From Allodiplogaster sudhausi (taxonomy: Eukaryota; Nematoda; Chromadorea; Rhabditida; Diplogasteridae): a stretch of 64,000 nt of DNA. The stretch covers positions 597,001 through 661,000 of the forward strand of contig CALZFC010000056.1 in NCBI GenBank assembly GCA_945643635.1, read 5' to 3'. The notes under the pieces were generated by a model. That model saw only the letters and a list, made by a program, of their open reading frames with translations. It did not search any database and had not been told where the DNA came from. A program made the translations under genes and the position numbers. Position 1 is the first letter of the stretch. Each line of letters begins with the position of its first letter. Below, one piece after another: positions 58,465 through 64,000 of the stretch.

Positions 58465-60240
58465 CACTTGCCAATACAAAACTGGGAGAAGAGCTGATCA
58501 AGGACGTGCTCAGAAGAGTGAGCCCTTCGACCCCACCTTATCAATCCCCTCGGTGAAGTCGAGTTCGGCGTCCTGCGGGCAGAGAAGTGTAACAACTTTC
58601 TCTAACTCCTTCTCCAGTTCGCGAATCCCACCCTCCTCGGTCGCCACTGTTCTCACGCCATTCAATGTGGCTGAATCGAAGAGGAGAGACGGATCTGCCA
58701 GGTCCGATTTGTTCTTGACCAGAATGAACTCGATGCCCTCAGGCAGATGTCGCCTGAGCTCCGCTTCTTCTTCCTTCGCATTCCGAGAATCTACCACGCC
58801 GATGGCGATGTCGCATTCAGAGGCTCTGTAAGGAATGGAGAAAGGGAAAGAAAGAGAGGGAAGGTAAAAGAGAAAGATGAAGAGAGAGAAGAGGAAGAAA
58901 GAAAAGGAGAAAGAGAGAAAAAGAAGGAAAGAAAGACAGAGAGAGAAGAGAAAGGAAGACAGTGTGTGTGTGTGAGAGAGAGAGCCAACCTCGCAATGCT
59001 TCTTCGAACACCTTCAGCCTCGACCTGGTCAGTCGTATCTCGGATGCCTGCAGTGTCTATGATGGTGACATGAACCCCTTCCACTTCGATTCTCGTTTCC
59101 AGGGAGTCTCGAGTTGTTCGCCTTGTCATTACCGGCTGAAGACAACGGAGAACTTCAAATCGAGCACAAGAAATAGCATCACGAAAGAAATGTGATAAAA
59201 GTGAAGAAGAAGAACCGAATGAGTTGAAGATGCTGCTCTTGCCAGCATTTGGCCTGCCTAGCAGAACAACTCGCAGCTCTCTCCTCACACGATTCGCTGC
59301 AAGAGAAGATCGCCGTAGTCTTCTGATCTCCTCGACGCGTCTCTCCATCTCCCCTCTCACCCACTCCATCTCGTAATCCACGTGTTCACCGAAGTCCACA
59401 ACCAGAGATACTCGGCCTCTGCATGGAGACTTCTTACTTCCTCTCGCTCTCCCTCTTGCCAACCTGAGCGTAGTCAATGCCTCAGCCAGCCAATCTCCCT
59501 CCGCGAGTGCCCGATTCGCCTGTCTAAGCTGCCTTTCCGTTCGCGAGTTGATCAGGGCCCCCAATGCATTCACGGCAGCCGTGTCCAGCTTCCCGTTCAG
59601 AAACGCCCTGAGGTATTTGCAACGTTCAAGAAAGGATTTACAATCATGTTTTAAAGTGAAAAAGGACCGTTTTGTAAACTCGCCAGCCACGGCGTGGCGG
59701 ACTCCGTCGAAGCGAGTGAGGCGAGTCTTCATTGCCTCAACCACCGCCCGACTTCCGTGGGTCATCACTTCTGCCGTATCCTCGCCAGTGAATGTGCGAG
59801 GTCCTAGAAAGATAAGGAGAGCAGAGAGAGATTGAATGTGAGATAGAGAGAGAGGCAGAGAGAGAGCGAGAGAGAGAGAGAGAAAGAGAGAGAGAGAAAG
59901 AAAGAGAGAGATAGAGAGAGACTGCGGAGTAACAGAAAGCGGTACAAGACAGTACGAAGTGTGATGAGGTTTAAATCTAACCAGGAAGATAGACAGCCAT
60001 GGCCGAGTCAATGACTTCTCCGCTGTGAGAGAAAAGTTTGGAGTGGAACAGGAAGCGAGGCTTCAGCTGCTCACGCCTTGTCAATTCTCGCAGAATATAA
60101 GCACTCCTCGGACCTTAGAACGAGGACCCTCCTTTCACTCCTTCCAAAGTCCATCCAAAGAAATATAACTAGCCAGAAATTCGGATGATTGCAATGGCAC
60201 ATGGCAGAGCACCAGAAGATAACGCAAAAATCGTGCTCAT
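58465..60240 (-). CDS. GTPBP3: tRNA modification GTPase MnmE / GTPBP3
   Basis: GTPase that with MTO1/MnmG installs the 5-taurinomethyl-type group on wobble uridine of mitochondrial tRNAs. Exon 1 (60174-60240) codes MSTIFALSSGALPCAIAIIR and ends with a GC donor; exon 2 (59982-60113) starts GPRSAYILRELTRRE; exon 3 starts at 59803 (PRTFTGEDTAEV, AVAGEFTKR), then AFLNGKLDTAAVNALGALI and VVDFGEHVDYE. The G domain has GRPNAGKSS (G1), TTRD (G2), DTAG (G3) and NKSD (G4). The terminal exon ends FCIGK, the conserved MnmE C-terminus whose Cys is catalytic. Two oddities: no mitochondrial leader precedes the domain, and only a few dozen residues separate NKSD from FCIGK, where the family normally has a helical segment. 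An unread exon could explain either. Confidence 0.9.
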
Positions 60241-60574
60241 CCTTTCTGGTGCACTGAACCACAGATAACGTTCCCCATTCATTAACATCATGCAGAGGTA
60301 AAACATTTGTAATGATGACACTATAAAGTAAACATAACCAATGTGACCTTGCTAACACTGTTTATTAAAAACAATGTCCAGAAATAAATTAAAATACACA
60401 ACTATTGCACATATTGCTTTCTCCCGACTGTTCTTACAACACAACGGAGCTGGCAGAAAATATCTACAATATCACCGAAATTCATTTAATCATCGGTTCT
60501 AGTAACCCGGAATTTAAACTGTATGGATACCCATCACAGATAACGATGTACAGGCCAACTCACAAATCACCATT
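60241..60574. other. Interval between GTPBP3 and the SOCS gene
   Basis: About 330 bp. An AATAAA on the minus strand near 60363 could end the SOCS transcript. No gene is seen. Confidence 0.5.
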
Positions 60575-62941
60575 TCAAGAACGTCTAACACAAAGCACAG
60601 CGACTGCTTCTGCAATCGAGGGCACATCATTCTTGGGATCATTAACATAAAGATCAAGGCGAGCAGGTAACAGAGCAGCAGCATCCGATAACAAGAGCTT
60701 GTCCCTACGAATGACCTGGCGGCAGAGGTACTGTAGCTTCGGAAGAACTTCATACTTACGAAGGGGTCTTTCCAATGCGAGTTTCTCATTGGCCGGGTCG
60801 GGGCCACGACGGTACATGCTCATTGAAGACAACCCCGCATCACAGCGCTGCAAAAGGCATCTATCATGAGCAAGAAATAATCGATTCAACAAGAAGAATA
60901 CAAAGTCAAGTACACGGTTTTTTTGCCCAATTAAGTTTTTTTTGTTCAATCATTTTTGGTTTACCAGTGTTTAAAAAGTTACAGTTCGCTTAAATTTTTT
61001 TAAAGACTGATGACGAAGAGAAGCAGGAAGCGGGTCAGGGCATTTTAGATTTTTTGAGGTAAGGGAGGATGGACATTTTTCTGATTTTAAAATTTTTTTT
61101 GTATAGTTAACTTCATTTGTAGCGATACAGAGCAATTGGCAAACCTGGATCCCTCCAAAAGAATGGACACATTCTGTTGAACAAGCAATTTCGTCTAAAT
61201 GCTGTTGTATTCTCACTTCGATCCTAGTACTCCATAGCAGCCAAACGAAACACACTACCGCATCTCGCTTCCTACTCCATCCAGAGGTGGGAATGGGCCG
61301 GCCGGCCCAATTTCCCAAGGCCCCGGGCCGGGCCGGCCCGTAGGCCCGATTGGGCCCTCAAGTCAGAAATTCCTGGCAAATTGAAGGTAAAAACGTAAAC
61401 TTGAAATTTTCGGAAGTATTTGAAATTGGTTTATATAGTAGCATTTTACTTAGGGGTGGGGGAAACATATTTTTACTTTGGTAAACTCATGCAAACCCAA
61501 AAGAAACCCCCAATTAACATAGAAAAATTTTTTTTTTTTGATTTTGAAAATCGGGCTCAAACGGGCCCACGGCCGGGCCCAAAATTACAAGGCCCGGAAA
61601 TTTCCGGCCGGGCCAGGCCGATACTTTGGGCCCCCAGGGCCGGGCTGGCCCAAAAATTTTGGGCCCATTCCCACCTCTGACTCCATCTTCTCCCCCTCTT
61701 CACAAATAGCCTTTAAGAATTGGACGAACTATCAGTTTTACAAACATTGGTGGACCAAAAATTAATTTGATCATACAATCACTCAATGGTATGTATTTGG
61801 ACAAAAAGCGTTGTAACCAAAGATCACTGAAGAAAAAAAATGGTCCAAAAATAAGGGAACCAAGTAAACCATACCTGGATAGCTTCTTCAAAACGTTGCA
61901 CGAAAGAGGAAGGGCTCTCCTGTACCTTCACATTTGTTACAAATAAGCTCCTGCTGTCGATACGCGAATGAAACACCTTAAAAACAGGTATACTTGGCAT
62001 GAAACTTACTTACAAGCTTGCACAGATGAATGTGAAGACTAACATGGAAATATTTCGGAAAATACCGCTTCGTTTTGTGAATCTATGCGATTAATTTCAG
62101 CAATAATGTTCATAACTAGGAGTGCCCAGATGCAGGGGAAAAACCAGGTCCGAACCGGACTACCCAAGCAATTTTTGAAACCCGAAAATTACAATTTTTG
62201 GCTTACTCACCCTATTCATTATGAAAAAATAAATGTTTGGCTTACTCACCCTTTGGATGTCTTATCCACCTACCTTTGTGGGACCCTCGGACCACCCTTT
62301 TTCCCTGCCCAGATGGCAAGCGTGTTTCTTCTCAGTATCTAAAAGGCGTCTAAGCCCCGTCGAACTCTATATCCCTTGCTCCGTTCCTCATAATGTTCCT
62401 TGTTCTAATAAGCAATTCTTCCATCTCTTGCCTTTCACCGTCTGAGGCAAAAAAAAAATTCACAAAAAAAACAACTAGACCGATAGGCATTAAAACATTG
62501 TCCATGTGTGGGACACAGAATTATTAAATGGATCATAATACAAAACAACTGAAACAAGCCTTTTGATGTGTTCTAAACGACAAAGCGAAGAAGTAGTCAC
62601 TGGATCTAGAGTCACGCAGCAAGTAAGTCCCAGACGGACAGTACAAGAGCAGCCGCTCGGCCTCCTTCCAACTCAAACTCCCCCAGTACCTGAACATGTC
62701 AACCTCATTGGATAATAAATAATAAGATAAACACAATTACCAATCGCAGTCGTTGATGTGAATTATTGTCTCTTGAAACGTCATCGATAATTCCGCCATG
62801 CACCTTGAAAAGATGTATGTAACAACGACGTGAAATTAAACAACTCGGAACCAGTTAAACGTAAAAGCGTACAAGAACCATACACACCAAACACGGGGAG
62901 TTGGTGGGACCACTCGAGTGAGGCTCCAGGCGACGTTTCAT
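60575..62941 (-). CDS. SOCS-family protein (SH2 plus SOCS box)
   Basis: Adaptor that binds phosphotyrosine through SH2 and recruits an elongin/cullin ligase through its SOCS box. N-terminal exon from about 62941 (KRRLEPHSSGPTNSPC), next exon ETIIHINDCD (about 62737-62796), then WYWGSLSWKEAERLLL, SGTYLLRDSRSSDYFFALSF and RTHQK, with the phosphotyrosine-binding Arg in LLRDS. An intron with a GC donor follows. The exon at about 61880-61980 is VFHSRIDSRSLFVTN. The last exon, from about 60848, carries PKLQYLCRQVIR, the BC-box-like core of a SOCS box, and stops at 60575. The SH2 order best resembles SOCS4/5 or SOCS6/7; I cannot decide which. The true start may be further upstream. An intron holds a hAT MITE. 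Confidence 0.83.
61282..61679. mobile_element. hAT-type MITE in a SOCS intron
   Basis: 398 bp with inverted ends CAGAGGTGGGAATGGGCC and its reverse complement. A perfect 8-bp duplication ACTCCATC flanks it (61274-61281 and 61680-61687). GGGCCGGGCC units are packed just inside both ends, as in the hAT element at 23588-24983. Confidence 0.93.
62135..62310. repeat. Dispersed repeat family, copy B
   Basis: Inverted, diverged copy of the repeat at 47985-48185. Shared blocks include CGGACTACCCAAGCAATTTT and AATAAATGTTTGGCTTAC. It lies in the SOCS intron next to the SH2 exon. Confidence 0.8.
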
Positions 62942-63084
62942 AAAAATTGGCACTCCTGTAGCGGACACCGGAAGGGGTGGTTTTGGGTATACAACGCAAA
63001 TTAATTCTACCGTAATCAATGCAATCTTTAAGCGATTTCCATTCGGGACTACATTTTACATTACTCTGCGCCGATACTCAGTAG
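62942..63084. other. Region upstream of the SOCS exons
   Basis: Short stretch with an acceptor-like GCTACAG on the minus strand near 62953, so further 5' SOCS sequence may lie in or beyond it. Confidence 0.35.
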
Positions 63085-63514
63085 CAGAGGTGTCAACGGC
63101 CAGGCCCGGCGTCGTCCCGTTTGGGCCCGATAATTTGAGAAATTTGTGGATGGGTCAACTGACTTGAAGTTTTTTCACGATTCTTCTTCAAATGTTTCCC
63201 TGATCTTTCTTCAGATGATTTTCTTCAAACAAATATCATTAAAAACATCACTTTTTAAAAATTCTTATAAGAACTCACTTGAAGAAAATCGTTTGTAGAA
63301 AAATTATGAAAATCGGGCCGGGCCCAAAATTCTAAAGCCTGGAAAAGTACGGGCCGGGCCGGGCCGAGAGTTTGGGCCCAGCGGGCCGGGTCGGCTCAAA
63401 AATATTTGGCCCGTTGACATCTCTGGCCGGGCCCAATATTCTAAGTCCCGGAAATGGATCGGGCCGGGCTGGCCGAGTCCTTGGGCCCGACGGGCCGGGC
63501 CCTTAGCACCTCTG
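63085..63514. mobile_element. Degenerate GGGCC-rich hAT-like element
   Basis: The left end CAGAGGTGTCAACGGCC pairs with GGCCCGTTGACATCTCTG at 63408-63425. A second right-end-like stretch, TTAGCACCTCTG, ends at 63514 after another GGGCC block, as if part of the right arm is duplicated or two elements overlap. GGGCCGGGCC units occur throughout. No matching 8-bp flanks were found. Confidence 0.7.
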
Positions 63515-64000
63515 TGGTGCTATTAATCTAGGAAGAAAACTGGGCGAAAGTTGAGCTCAACTTTTTAACAAAAAAGATTGAGGGTGAATTCTGAAAAGAG
63601 CGGATTAGTATGGAAAAGAAGAAAGATGGGCCCAACTTATTCCAAAAAGATCCCAACTTTAAAAAGCGTGCTCAGTCAAAAAGTGGTCAACATAATGGTC
63701 AACTCTTTTTCTAACAGCAAGAGTGTGGAAGACGAGAGAGGGAAAAGGAAGCTATAAATCATTGCTCCGTTTGGTCCCTCATTTTTGTGTACTCTCTCGC
63801 CGAAAAAAAAGGTTGACCTCAAAATGCCAGTGAAAATGAGACATTGCGTCTCGATGCCTCCGTTTTCGTCTATTAGTCCCAGCCTCACACCTCGGCCTAT
63901 GAGCATGCTATAAAAAACCCGCCCGACATCGGTTGCTGCCGAACCTTTGGGATGCTTGCTGCACTGAGCCGGTTTAATTACCCAAGTTTGAGGTATGCCT
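63515..64000. other. Terminal noncoding stretch
   Basis: No gene is supported. The minus-strand frame at 63676-63906 has no recognisable motif. Confidence 0.5.

Overview
The window looks like nuclear DNA of an invertebrate animal. The genes are split into many short exons. Several of them belong to animal families: furin with a Cys-rich domain and membrane anchor, SOCS, HPS5, MED23. Introns are often tiny (44, 45, 51 and 53 nt), intergenic gaps are short, and CT/GA microsatellites are very abundant. I cannot name the species or phylum. All exon joins were made by eye from splice signals, reading phase and remembered family patterns; no alignment was run.

Layout. 1-9.8 kb is repeat-rich and holds a 456-bp MITE plus exon-like segments of an unassigned + strand gene. 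9808-19246 (+) is a furin-type proprotein convertase of 20 phase-consistent exons, with a second possible membrane-anchored C-terminus inside one intron. 20589-25887 (+) is dihydroorotate dehydrogenase; its 3.6-kb intron holds a BEL/Pao-like gag relic interrupted by a complete hAT element. 26407-28259 (-) is pyridoxal kinase. 29195-32851 (+) is a two-pass TMEM200-like protein. 33244-35535 (-) is MAEA/GID9. 37012-43235 (-) is HPS5 ending in a RING-H2-like motif. 43490-48343 (-) is a kelch-repeat gene with a young, internally deleted Ty3/gypsy LTR element in one intron. 48894-49330 (-) is glutaredoxin. 50611-57979 (+) is MED23, with a three-copy tandem duplication across an exon/intron junction. 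58465-60240 (-) is the GTPase MnmE/GTPBP3. 60575-62941 (-) is a SOCS-family gene with a hAT-type MITE in an intron. The last kilobase holds another GGGCC-rich element.

The genes form no operon or single pathway. They are housekeeping and signalling genes: secretory proteolysis, pyrimidine synthesis, vitamin B6 salvage, ubiquitin ligase, BLOC-2 trafficking, redox, Mediator, mitochondrial tRNA modification and cytokine-type signalling. DHODH/PDXK, TMEM200-like/MAEA and MED23/GTPBP3 are convergent pairs. PDXK/TMEM200-like and GLRX/MED23 are divergent pairs that may share promoter space.

The most notable signals are at least five introns that make sense only with GC-AG borders, the alternative furin C-terminus, the RING on HPS5, the duplicated MED23 splice junction, and several complete mobile elements with readable target-site duplications.
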